Source of the DNA: Oxyruncus cristatus
Lineage: Eukaryota > Chordata > Aves > Passeriformes > Cotingidae
Direction of reading: 5' to 3'
NCBI GenBank assembly: GCA_013399855.1
Contig: VXAY01005610.1
Span: 62,582-126,581, forward strand
Length of the DNA stretch: 64,000 nucleotides
The notes beneath the pieces are model-generated. The model worked only from the letters and a program-made list of their open reading frames with translations. It made no database searches and had not been told where the DNA came from. The first letter of the stretch is position 1. Each line of letters starts with the position of its first letter. Below, one piece after another: positions 36,361 to 47,815 of the stretch. The position numbers and the translations under genes are program-made.

Positions 36361-38089
36361 AAGAGGTGAATGTATATGCTCTTTGAATCAAGCTACAAAA
36401 CTGTATTTGATGGCTACTCTGTAAGTTGTTTGCATTATCCTTATAGTATCTCTGCAGAATTTTATTTTTAGCATTTATTAGCTAAGATGTACATCGGTAT
36501 CTATTTGAATGGCTTTCTCCTCAATCCCTGAGTAATAATTTCTGTCATTTTAGCTGGAAACATCATAATATTAATAATCTCTCTGTTTCTTTGAACTCTC
36601 AAGGGTCTGCTTGGATAACGTCTAGGAGTTACAGTGCTTTTTGATGACAAATACCCCCATTAGCATGACTTTTTCACACTTGCTCTTTAAAAAAAGACTA
36701 GTTTTTTTTTTCCCTCTCGTTCCCACCACTTATGCTACCAACTGTAATGCGTTAATTTCTGTGAAAAACCAAACAGGAAAACGCTCTGAATGAGGCTTCT
36801 TGAAATGATAATGCTTATCAAAGCAGGGAAACAGTATTTACATAGCAATGCTGTGTTTTACCTAGAATTAATAACCTCAAATTTATATGAAATTGGGAGC
36901 TTTCTGGGGCTTGAGCTGAGATAGTCTTGCAGATTCTTCCACATTATGAGTAACATGAGAAACTCAGTTTTCTTTGACACTCAGTAATAAAATAAACGCA
37001 CACAACTTAGAAATCAATGTATATAGGAACAATGTAACTATGACAAATGCTGTGAAATTGATTATGAAAGCCTGTTGTATAACAGAAAACTGAGGATGTG
37101 GCAAGTTTCCTGATGAATAATTTGGTTTTGTACTTTCAGGTTATCTGTAAATGATTTTTATCACATATTTTAGCATATGTTATTTTGATACATTCAGCTG
37201 TTCATCCAGAAACCCATATGATCCCCTCTACCCATGTCCTGTATCTTCCCACTGGATCAAGTTAATGCTTTCCTGCTCTAGAACTGTCCTCTTCACTCTA
37301 GCCATCTCCAAAATCTTCATGCTGTGACATTTCATTAGGGCTGGTTAACACAGAAGGGACTCCTGCAGAGTCAAGCAATATCCATGTGACAACCTTCAGT
37401 CATTAACATTGCACCCCCAAATCTCCGTTGCAGTGGCTCTCAGCATAGCCTCGGAAAAACACTACTAACAGCCTTCTTTCTCATGGAAAGCTGTTACATC
37501 ATGGACATTGGGGGATAACAGAAAAGCATTGTCAAAACCAGATATTTTTATCATAAAGCTTCTACTCTTTATGTGTCCTAGAGACCTACTAAAGTGTGGA
37601 GGACTTTGTTCCTGCAAAGTTAGTTGGTCTCTTCTGAGATCCCTTTGACTTGAGACTGTGTGGAAAAGCCTGTGTGGAATTTGCCATTTTTTTTTCCGCT
37701 GGGAACCATTTAATTTCCCTGTAATGGTGCATTTCTACATTTTTTTTTTTCTCTCCAGGAAAAGCTGATATGGTTTAATTTGGTTATCCAAACCTACGAC
37801 ACGGAAAAACTCCCTAGGACCTGAGTCAGGGGCTGAAAAGCAGTTACACTGGAGTTTTTCAGGGTCTGCTGCCATCATAATGTAATAAAACCTTTATAAC
37901 TTTTAAACCATAAATTGCTTAAAACTGTGAGAGAGATACTCTTCAAAGGTGCCTATTGAATACAAAGTAAGACATGTAGGAATTCTGAGCATTACCGTTT
38001 GTAAACCACAGATCTGCTGGAAGGAGCAAAACTTACGTTCTGCTTTTCTGTGTGTTCCCCGTCATCTCGCTCTCCGTTTTAAACTGGAG

Positions 38090-38470
38090 TGCCATTGAAT
38101 TAATTTTTAAAATCATATTAATCAGCATAATCTGTATTAATATAACACTTTTGTAGCTCAGTGCCACTTGTCAGTAACTTAACAGTGAATTTTTCATCAA
38201 CAACAAAGAAGTTGTGGTGTCTCATAAAAATGGAGATGAACAATCAAGTAATCAGCTTTCAAAGGTGACTTAGAAGGATCAGACTCCTAAATGTAAATAT
38301 CATCACCACTTATTTGAGCCTCAGGTCTCCAGACTAGAGGGAGGCCTGTGACTTCTGAACCACACTTTCTTTCAGATTGACCAATTTGTTGATCATAATA
38401 TAATCTGTCTCGGGAAATGACTCAGTACTTGGTTGCTCAATTGACAGCTGAATGCAGTGAGCTGTTCCCA
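38090..38470. promoter_or_regulatory. Possible conserved enhancer with AP-1, TCF/LEF and TALE motifs
   Basis: The block holds an AP-1 consensus TGACTCA (38418-38424), a TTGACAGCTG TALE/E-box half-site about 20 bases further on (38441-38450), a TCF/LEF-type CTTTCAAAGG near 38256-38265 and repeated ATTAAT/TAATCAG cores near 38117-38127. No simple repeat or transposon is recognisable. Motif density suggests an enhancer, but each motif is short and could be chance. Confidence 0.3.
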
Positions 38471-39338
38471 TTGTCAACACAAGAAAGAAAGATATTTATT
38501 TCTTTCCAAAGACTTCAGGGTAGCTTACTTGCAGAACTGTATTTTATTTTAAGTGTGTAAGCCAGAGTGCCCAAGTGAGAATAAAGGCATTCCTTAAGCA
38601 GTGTTTTTCAAATTGGTTTACTGAAGCATATGATAATGCAAAGTTTGTGAGTAATCCTTAGGCTCAAATATTGTAAAACTCTTGTGATTAAATTTACCAT
38701 GGGTCAGTACACAGCTAGCAGTGAGCTGCTGTAGAGTGGAGGGAATACCTATGAAACCTGGGAAATGCAGCCGAGGGGAATGTAACGGGTCTCCTGCACC
38801 TTAGACAAACCACTAGCACTTGTTCCATGATGCAAACACCTAAAAACAACTTTGCCAAATTCTGTTAACACCTTTGTGAATCTGCAATAGAAAACTGAAA
38901 AAAGTTACCATGAATTTTTCTTAAAGCTGCATGAAGAATACGCATAAAAGGCTTCTCCCCACTCTTCTTTTCTCACTCAAATGGTGCCTTATCTATTTTG
39001 AGGGTTGCAGAGTCACAGCAAAGTCATAGCTGTTTAAAACAAAAGACTACATGAAAAAAATTTGAGGATTCACTTCTTTTCCCCCTATGTTGGAATAAAA
39101 TCTAAGTTTACCTTTTTTTTATATATAGGGAAAGGAAACCTGAGGTGGTCAGAATGATGAACGAGACAGTATTCTTTGGCACATATGTTTTGAGTAGATA
39201 AGATGGGGGGTATGCGACATTGTTCTTACAAAGCAAAAGACATTGGTACGTATCTGAATGACTTTTAAACACTATAAAATGAAAAGAAAGGATTGAAATT
39301 TGAAAATGGAGATATTATGGAGGAAGAGCTAAAAGCAG

Positions 39339-39367
39339 GCCTAACATGACCAATGAAAAAAGGAAAT
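39339..39367 (+). repeat. 29-bp direct repeat, copy A
   Basis: These 29 bases recur exactly at 40035-40063. The flanks on both sides differ, so identity is limited to the 29 bases. It begins gcctaacatgacc and ends ggaaat, is not simple sequence, and would not recur by chance in 64 kb. Confidence 0.95.
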
Positions 39368-40034
39368 ATACAGAGTCCTACCAGCTTATTTCGCAGCACA
39401 TGATTCAGTGTCAGGGAGAAGAGGGCACTACCAGCAGTGGTGGGATGGGAGGTGGGGACTGATTGAAATTAATTGAATCAAATTGATGTAAAGCAGCTGA
39501 TAACTAGACTACTTACACTGAATGGAAGCAAAGACCTAAAAGAGAGAAACAACTATGATACGGGATGCATATAGATGAGCGTAAGCAAGTAGGTAGATTT
39601 TTCAGGATGAGATGAATGAATCTAAGTTGCAGCTGAATGAGTTTTTCATTCATTAGCCTGTTCTATCCTATTGCATTCCTAGTGCACAAAGCAATCACAA
39701 TGGAAGGGATTAAAGTCACTGACCTTAATTTGTGTTCAGTCTGAAAAAAAGTCCTGAACATGTGTTACTAGGGCAGAGTTTACTTGCCTGAAAAATTTCC
39801 TTCTTATTGGGGATATCTTATTGAGGATGATCCTAATTTATGAAGAACCACTTTTAAATATTTGCCCTTTCTGTTTTGTCTACATAGGAGCGACATTAGC
39901 TTTTGCAGTTGCTTTGTTTATCAGTAGTGTCTCACAGTCTTTGCCCTGGAGACTATAACAAGCCTGGGTAGAGATAGTATTATTGTTCTTTTCTCTACAA
40001 TAACTGCTTAGTCCATTTAAAGATAATAGGCCAT
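39368..40034 (+). other. 667-bp segment between the two copies of the 29-bp repeat
   Basis: Intronic sequence of mixed composition, without long terminal repeats, a poly-A tail, terminal inverted repeats or an open frame of note (the minus-strand frame 39880-40068 is 62 codons and unrecognised). If the flanking repeats were target-site duplications this would be the inserted element, but it matches no family I know. Confidence 0.4.
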
Positions 40035-40063
40035 GCCTAACATGACCAATGAAAAAAGGAAAT
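40035..40063 (+). repeat. 29-bp direct repeat, copy B
   Basis: Exact copy of 39339-39367 in the same orientation, start to start 696 bp. The perfect identity suggests either a recent event or an assembly join, since unconstrained intron should have diverged. Confidence 0.95.
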
Positions 40064-43000
40064 GGCATTTATCTTGCTGGCTTCCTCTGATAGCATTTAG
40101 GACCATGTTTTCTGCTTGATCCACGGGCTCAACAACATGAACAGTCCATGGAGAGTAAAATATTCTGCAACACCTTTGAAACACAAAGATCCATTGTCAT
40201 TTGTGCTCTGTGGCATCAGCTCTTCTCTATAAACTGTTTTCACTTGTCTTACTTAACAGTGTAAAAATAATCCAGCTTTCTCTGCATCCCTTTTAGAGGA
40301 CAAAATTACCGTAATGGAAATAAATTGAAATGCAATTAGCTGACTCTACAATATGTCTTCATATGTTTGATCACAAATAGCTTGAAATCGAAATCCAGAC
40401 CTGGCTCTGCTCCATTACATTGTGTTTTGTTAGCTAGGGAATTACTGATATTGCTAATAAATAAATTTAAAAAATAAATAAAAATGAAGGGACAAGCAGG
40501 AACGGGCCACATAATATTTCAGTGAAGTAAGTGTCTTACAGAGAGGAAGAGAAATTTTAGAGCATTATCTTCATTTGTTAACAACAAGGGAACTGAAAGC
40601 AGAATTGATTTATTAAATAACTTCACAGGAAAAAAATACTGGATACTAATAGCCACCACTCTCCTCTGCTTGTTCTGAAAGTGAGGAAAAAAGCCAGTAG
40701 TGTTTAAAGTCAAAATTAAATGCATTCAAATGAGAAGTATGATATATGCTTATGATGACTGGTGGCCACTGAAAAAAGTACTGTTGGAATGGGAAGGTAG
40801 GTGTCCATTTTTTGATACATGGGATGAAGACTGAATGCCTTTCTGTGAGAATTCTGACAAATACAAGGTATTGGACTCACTACAGAGATCGTTATGTGAA
40901 ATGTAATCCCTCCCTTTATACAGAAATCTAGCCTAAACAATCTAATATTTTCAGGGGTTTGACTTCATGGAGTTGAGCCCACTCTGTTCTTGGCCCTGGT
41001 GGTGTGCATGTCAGAATCAGAACAAATTAGATTTTTGCTCACCTGCAACAGAGCTGAATCTGGCCCTTGGAGTTCAGATTACTATGAATACACTACACAA
41101 TATTATAATTGTAGGAAATAAATCTCAGAAGTCCATATGTGTATAAACAAAAGATTCTAATTAAAACCATCATTGAAGTCCAAGATTATAAACAAAAGAT
41201 GCATTGTCTTGGTTTTGCATAAAATTAATTATAAGGTAAAAGCAATAATTAATGCATTCTATTATATCACTGGTAAAGAAGGACCTGTTTGTATTTTTGA
41301 ACAGTGACTTTAGATCAGAAATAGGCAAACTACATCTTAATGAAAAAGGAGTCTGACTTTGAGTATAGTTAACACTTCTTTAAAAAATCTAGAAAAAAAT
41401 TAAATAATCTGGTAATGATGAGCATGCTCTAGGTGCTGTACAGCCCTAAAAGAAAGCTGTGTCCTGCCCATTTAGTATCTGATTTACTTCAGTTTTATTG
41501 CCCATTGCTGGCATTATATCAAACATTTCCTTAGTAGGCCCCAGCACTTATATGAAGCTGTGCCAAGGTTATTCTGTATGTAATCCAGAAAGCCTCTTTC
41601 TGCTGCAGGGAAATCACTGAGTTAAGGGAATGATTATTCCATTGTGTTCTGTTGTTGTTAGTTTTTCTTCAACAGATTTGAATTACCCTATCTTAGCTTT
41701 ATTAGTATTGTTGTCTGTTGTACTTTATAATCAGAGCAACATAGCAAACAGTTCATTCAACCCTCGGGAAAATTTCAAACCCAGCATGTAAATAGATACG
41801 GTTGATAAGAAAGGAAACAGAACAGAAGTGTAGTGAGGAGGGATGGGGGAAATGGGGGATCAAGAATAAGGCAAATAGGTGAAGACTGTGGAGTTAGAAA
41901 GGAGAGTAAAATGTTAAGAGGCATTAGCAGGAAGGAACTGAATAATTATGACACATTCAGACTAAATCCCAGAAGGTCAAACTATGATCTGCCAACAGAG
42001 GAAGAGAAAGAAGAATAGAGCAGCAAAGTGAGTGATCAAATACATTAAATATAAAAACTCCTATTTAACCAAAAGATAACTTGAAAATAGGTTATTAATA
42101 CAAGTCATGTTTATACTGCACATTGCAATAGATTTAGTTTGGAGACATGTTTGCAGTATATATGAACATGAATTTTCTTCTCCTGTTCTGTGGATTTAAG
42201 TGTTTTACGTTTGTCTGTTTTTTGCACTGGGTAATCAAATTAGTCTTTCAGTCAATAACTACGTCTTTCACTGGGCATGTACCTTTCAATATGCCATCAT
42301 TTGGGAAACATGGCTCATAAAAACATATTCCTCAAGTTGGCCAAGTTGGAACTGCAAATAGCACAGTTAGTCCTCTTCTGTGAATTAACTGCATGACCTC
42401 TTCATCTGTGAGGTCCTACTGACTTGTATGAGAACCAAACTTAGGATAGGTTGCTGAAGGAACTAAGTATGTAACTGAAAAAAGTAATGGTTTTTATTTT
42501 CATACTGATGTATCAGTTATGACAGAAAACTACATAAAAGGAAAATTAACTGCTGTTTTACTGAGTGCGGTGGTGATGGGTGACAATAGTTCCACTGAAG
42601 TTGAGGAAGCCCTTACCTGCAAAGCATCAAAAATTCCAACTGTAGACTGTGTTAGTAAAATGGGCCACACATCTAGATCTAGTTTGTTTAGAAGACTTGT
42701 GTTTGTAACAAACAGCTAAAAATTTTAAAATTGTAGTTTAGAGAAGGTGGTGCTAAAACCTGATAGAAGGGGGTGGGGGGGGTCAAGCATGTTTTTTCTC
42801 TGCAATGACAGCATTAAATTAGACTGCTTGAAGAATCAGAACTGTCCCTAGTTACAGAAGCAGCACAAATCTCACTTTAGTTCTGACTCAGATCTATGAA
42901 AAGAGTGATTCTCAGATTAGGCAGCAAAGCTGCTGTCGTTTACAAGCCTGAATGCCAATTTCTCTGTGAATATCTCACTGCCTCAAGGAAACCTTTGAGT

Positions 43001-43486
43001 AAAAACATTGCAGAAAACATAATTTGGATGAGTAAATAAGCTGACCTGTTTATTTCACTGGATAGTGATAAACTCTGTAGCCCTGACCAAGCTCTGGCTT
43101 GGTTTGCAGAAGTATTGCAAAGTTGAGATGCTTAGCTAAGCTACTCAAACTTCTCTTGAACCTGCAGGGTGTGCCAAAAATAACTCCAAGAACAAGCTTT
43201 CCTACAGGGTATGCTCTTATAAGAACTGCTCCTTATGACCACAAGTTAAAACCAGGAATTAGAGAGAAAGACAGAGATAGTAGGAACAACCTTTAAAATA
43301 GCTGCTGCTTTTTGAAGCTCAACTAAAAATCCATTTTAGGTTTAGTTCTCGTTTTGCTTGAAATATAAGTTGACTTTCGTTTACCCAAAGACTTTGACTA
43401 TCATAGACTATAACTGAATTAAATTCCAGGTCAAATTACATGGTGTCATTTACTGTGCATGTGTTTTTGATGGATTTTACTTAGTA
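40064..43486 (+). other. TRPS1: TRPS1 intron, non-coding
   Basis: AT-rich intron. A stretch near 40380-40425 (ccagacctggctctgctcc) and one near 41425-41465 (ctctaggtgctgtacagccc) may be worn SINE pieces, but are too short to assign. Two identical forkhead-like 14-mers occur at 41142 and 41187. No exon or RNA gene seen. Confidence 0.6.
41142..41200 (+). promoter_or_regulatory. Paired forkhead-like sites (identical 14-mers 45 bp apart)
   Basis: The 14-mer tataaacaaaagat occurs at 41142-41155 and again at 41187-41200 in the same orientation. Each contains ATAAACA, close to the forkhead consensus RTAAACA. The pair may be a binding module, or simply a small duplication in AT-rich DNA. Confidence 0.3.
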
Positions 43487-43670
43487 AAGCACTGTATGTC
43501 CTTCTCTAGCTCTAACTAATCCTCACAACATCACTGTGAGGTTGATAAGTAATATCCTCATTTTACAATCAGAGATAGAAAGGTTATGTGACCTGCCAGT
43601 GTATACAGAATATAATCAGGTTCAGAAGTGGCAGTAATACCTCAGAGTTCCTAGTTACTAATCCTATCTT
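43487..43670 (-). repeat. MIR SINE fossil, reverse orientation
   Basis: Read on the plus strand, the pieces ctaatcctcacaacatcact, gtgaggttgataagtaatat, cctcattttacaatcagaga and aggttatgtgacctgccag follow, in order, the reverse complement of the MIR consensus (attaatcctcacaacaacc, tatccccattttacagatgag, gaggttaagtgacttgccc). The order over more than 100 bases makes chance unlikely. It is an old, diverged copy. Confidence 0.7.
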
Positions 43671-46600
43671 CGAAAATATATAGGATATTCACTGTGTATG
43701 TAATCTACACTTTGATTACATGAAACTTTTTCCCCCTGTGTAAATGTTCTCTGTTTCTATTCAGGGGTTGCATACAACAGACTCAGAGGTTTTTCCTACC
43801 ATAAGCTGTATATAAATATAAATCAATGATGAAATGAAGGTTAAAAAAAAAAAAGGAACTTGTTTCAAAAGAAGGATCAAAGTCATGAGAAATTTGATTT
43901 GGAGTAAAACAACTTTGAGTTTAAATAGGCTAATGAACTACTACATGTTGTTCATCTTACTGCCAGCTGATCCCTCTGGTTTTTAATGCCTTGCTATGCT
44001 CCTTTGTAACTAGCCTCGCCTAAAGACACTGAAAAATAATGTCTTTCTCTAAATAGCATGCATGACGAAGGGTATGACACACAAAAAGGTGAAATGAACC
44101 CCTTTCCCAGGTAAGTAGTGTGATGTTTACAGTTAACCCCATAGAAGGTACTCTTGTACATGAGGTTGCTCTAAAAAGGACAGGAACTGCTTCTGTTTTT
44201 CATAGCAGATGCTGTGAGTGAACCTAATTACATGTTGTATTGACTATTTAACTTGTGGTGGAACTATCCACCTGATCTTTTAGTGTTTTCCATGACGCTG
44301 AAGCCACCTGAAGACACTCCCATCCCAAGGTCTTACTCCATATCCCTGCCTATCTTCTATTGTGGCAACCCAGTGGTTTTTGAGGCTTTGTTACAAATTG
44401 GATCCTTGAAATGATCTGGAAAAAAAATAAACCTCCCCCTAATCTTCCTTTTCTTTATGTCTCTGCCTGGAGAACTCCCAGCATCAGTCCTTTGATTATT
44501 TTGAAGAAAGATTATTTTGGTGATTCAGATGGACCATAGCCCTAACACCTAACTGATGATAACTGGAGAGCAGCAGGCTATGGAGTATAGAAGAAAAAGG
44601 ACAGTCAAAGCTTTATATGGCAAGGAAAGAAGGGAAACTTATAAAGCTGAATTCATTTATAGAAAGTATGACTGGAGCTTCTCATGGTGATACAACTCAA
44701 TTTGAATTTGTACAGTGCTGCAGCTTTAGATCTTATCAGCCCTAATTGCAGAATAACTCAGGATATAAAGTCTTCCCAGTAACAGAATCCTACAGAGGTA
44801 AATCCTGAGCTGGTGGAGGGAGAGATGCTTAACTGTAAGCAAGTGGCTGGAGCCACTGACTTATCGTGGTTAAAACTAGTGATGTGTTTGGGTACTGAAA
44901 GGATTTTTTGGCTTTATGGCCTTTTGCCTTTTTTTTTTTTTTTCCCCAGAAACTCAGAGTAACTTTTGTTTTATGAAATGACAGTTTAAATACTATTTTT
45001 TGCCACTGGCATTTGTGGCAAGTCTAATTTTAGGCCTTGACCACTTGACTACCATCTTAATGGCTTTCCTTTTAATAGAACATAGAAACAGCATGGGCTT
45101 TATTTTCTGCATCATCAAAGCACTGCACCTTCCAACAGAATCAGTCTGCAGTAGGCCAAATGCATCCCCCTGATAATCCATCTGCTGAATTTCACAGCCA
45201 GGAGGAATTTCAACTATAGGTAAACAATTTTTACAAAAAAAAACCTTTAATTTTTTTCCTAATGCTTGTGTGATCAATAGGTGTTTGAAGTAAATGAAAC
45301 AAATCTGTTATTGCCTTAACAGACCCTATGGAAAGCTCTAACCAAATGTGCTCCTTTTGCTGGTTGTATCTTGAGGGTTTTTTACATGAAAAAAAATATA
45401 AAAAAATTACCATTTAACTAGTAAGTTGAAGTCAAAACATTGTAAATTAGGGAAAATTAGGGAGTACTTTTAGGTTTACAGAAACAAGTCCCATTCCAGT
45501 TAGGGATCAGGAGTTGCATTTTATTTAATAATTTACGCCTCTTTAAAAAATCAGAAATAATTATAGTGATTAGATAACAGTAACAAATCGAAGGTGCATT
45601 TAAAATTAACCTGACAGGGCATTTTTTGTCATACTGACTGATGTGTACAGTCCATTCTTTTAAAAATTCAAGGAAGCTTATTTGAATTGTAAATTGGCAA
45701 CACATTCATGCTGAAGTCTTATTGTGTGATAGTGTGACAAATTACAAATGGAATATTGGCTGGGCTTCCATTTCTTCAATTTTTTTTTCTAGTTTCTGCC
45801 GCTATTATCATTAATCTGTTTTACAGAAGCTCTATAGCGGATGGTTCTGGACATGGAAAGTACATTAAGTTTCATTGTTGGCTGTAGCAGGACTCTGTGT
45901 GGCTTCGGTGACCTGTGACTTCTCCTATTGGTTGTAATTCAGTACAGTTGCTACTAGGTTTGCATCCTGCTGTGTGTGGACTTAAGAGATTCTGGCATAC
46001 TTTATGCCTGACAGTTCATTTCATAAGTATTGGATTACAGAGCTTTTGCTAAATTGTGTTAAGAATATCTTAAGAAATGGTGCTGGAATGTGGTTCTTTT
46101 TTAAAAAAATAAATGTAGAGAAGTAAATCTTAAAGATCCCGTTATCAGAAATGAAGTGAATTCTCCTTTTTAACTCCTGAATAAATGAGCAAGAATGTTG
46201 AAGATGATTAAATGCAGTGATGTCATGTGCTATAAGGCATTATTTTATTCCTTTGCAATTTAAGATTTAATGTTTTATCCAATGGGGAAGAAACAGAGAG
46301 TTACTCCAGCGTATCTTTGTTCCCTGCAGCCCCAGTCTGAGCAGTGGGGGTGCTCCTCCCCGGGGCTGACTGTGCTGGAGCAAAGGTCAGACAAACAGGG
46401 AATGGTGCTCAGGATACAATTTAAGAAGGGACTTGAAGGGTATGTGATGGTGTAGTAAGCGAGAGAGAGAGAAAGAAAGAAGATAATTTTGAAAGGATAT
46501 TAAAAGACCAAATCGATTATTGACAGAAGCTCTTTCTGCTGCCTCTCACCACCTGCCTTTCTTATTACTTCATTTTCCTTCCACTCTCTTACGGGTGATC

Positions 46601-47732
46601 TCCTACTATCAGACATTTCCTACCAGAGCTTAGGTTGACGAATTTATGCCAACTTGCTGCCGTTTTGCAATATGCTCTGTGAATCATGAAGGAAATAAGC
46701 TTCTGGGTATTTCTGGCTTGAATTTCTTTTGTTGTATGCGCTTCTAATGGTGTCTCTGATTTCTTTTATATTTCTCTTGCACTTTGCAAGCTGTTCAACC
46801 CCCATGGTCTCTGCCTTTGTTTATGTATTCTTTCAAGCTTCTGGTTTTGGAATTGGTGAACTAGGAAATTCAAGCTGTAGTTTTACATATAAGCAAAGAT
46901 ACTGCTTTTTTTGTCTTTTTGCATAAGGTTTGGTTCACTTCTGGCACCTGATAGAACAAAAGACGTAGGTCTGAACTACCCTCTTCAATAATAGTCATCT
47001 AACCAAAGTAGCTTGTTAAGGTTTCTCTTGCAGTGAGTGAAGGAAGGGTGATAGTGATGCTTTTGGGAAGGGTGTTCACCTACCTAGTGTCTGAATTCCC
47101 TGTGACCAGAGTACCTAGAAAGGCCATATCAGTGAATTCCTACAATTAGGTGGGGTGAATGCAGATCAAAATACAGTCATGAAGTGCATACACGCTTAAG
47201 ACATGAACTGTTGTTTAATAAATGGTATTTCTTCTTCAGGCACCAGGTACACTGGTCCATAAAGACTAATGGTGGGAACAGAAGAACTGAAGGGGTGATA
47301 AATTTTGTGTTTTGTTCTGTCTTCAAACATTTGTGAGATTCTTGAGTCATTTAATTTGTCTGTGCATCACTTTATCCAGCTAGAAATTGAAGGTTTTCCT
47401 TGTGGTTCTCCCAGAGTTTTTATTCTAGCATGGAAATCATCAAAGTAATAAAAAATATTTTTTCATATCCTTACAAATGAAAATTGCACGGCCTTGGAGG
47501 CCTGTTAATTTATACAAGCTGAGGATCTGGCCTAGCACAGCCTAGTGTAGCTTAATTTGCAGACAATCAGTGTTTGGTAGTTTTTTTCTTTTGACTAGGC
47601 TGTCTGTTGAAATTTCTGCATGTTTGCCTGTCACTCTTCCAAGATTTCTACTATTTTGTTTTTTTTCCTACCATGCTTACTGAACAAAGACAAGGAAGTA
47701 TCTAATAGATTAAAGTGAAGTCTAGTAACATG
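43671..47732 (+). other. TRPS1: TRPS1 intron, non-coding
   Basis: AT-rich intron with an A run near 43842-43854, a T16 run at 44928-44943, a GA repeat at 46461-46482 and a GC-richer patch near 46.32-46.40 kb. A piece near 47513-47540 (tacaagctgaggatctggcc) resembles an ancient amniote repeat. No exon or RNA gene seen. Confidence 0.6.
46461..46482. repeat. (GA)n / (GAAA)n microsatellite
   Basis: Six GA units pass into GAAA units. Short purine microsatellite. Confidence 0.75.
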
Positions 47733-47815
47733 GTTCAGTGGACTAATACTTTAATCTATGAGACCCTAAGATCAAGTGGACTCAATTTCAAGCCCTGCCA
47801 CTATTAATTTAACCA
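47733..47815 (+). repeat. MIR-type SINE fossil, forward orientation
   Basis: The head tggttcagtggactaa and, about 50 bases on, ggactcaatttcaagccctg followed by ccact match the MIR tRNA-derived part (ggtttagtggttagagc and gggttcaaatcccggctctgccact). Only this head portion is recognisable. Diverged, short copy; not a tRNA gene. Confidence 0.5.

Larger units (their letters stand above)
34739..39338 (+). other. TRPS1: TRPS1 intron, non-coding, partly enhancer-like
   Basis: AT-rich intron notably poor in long open frames. It includes an A/T palindromic stretch near 35460-35560 and a T run near 35591-35604. Two parts have mixed, non-repetitive composition (36040-36360 and 38090-38470) and are described on their own. 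No exon or RNA gene seen. Confidence 0.6.
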
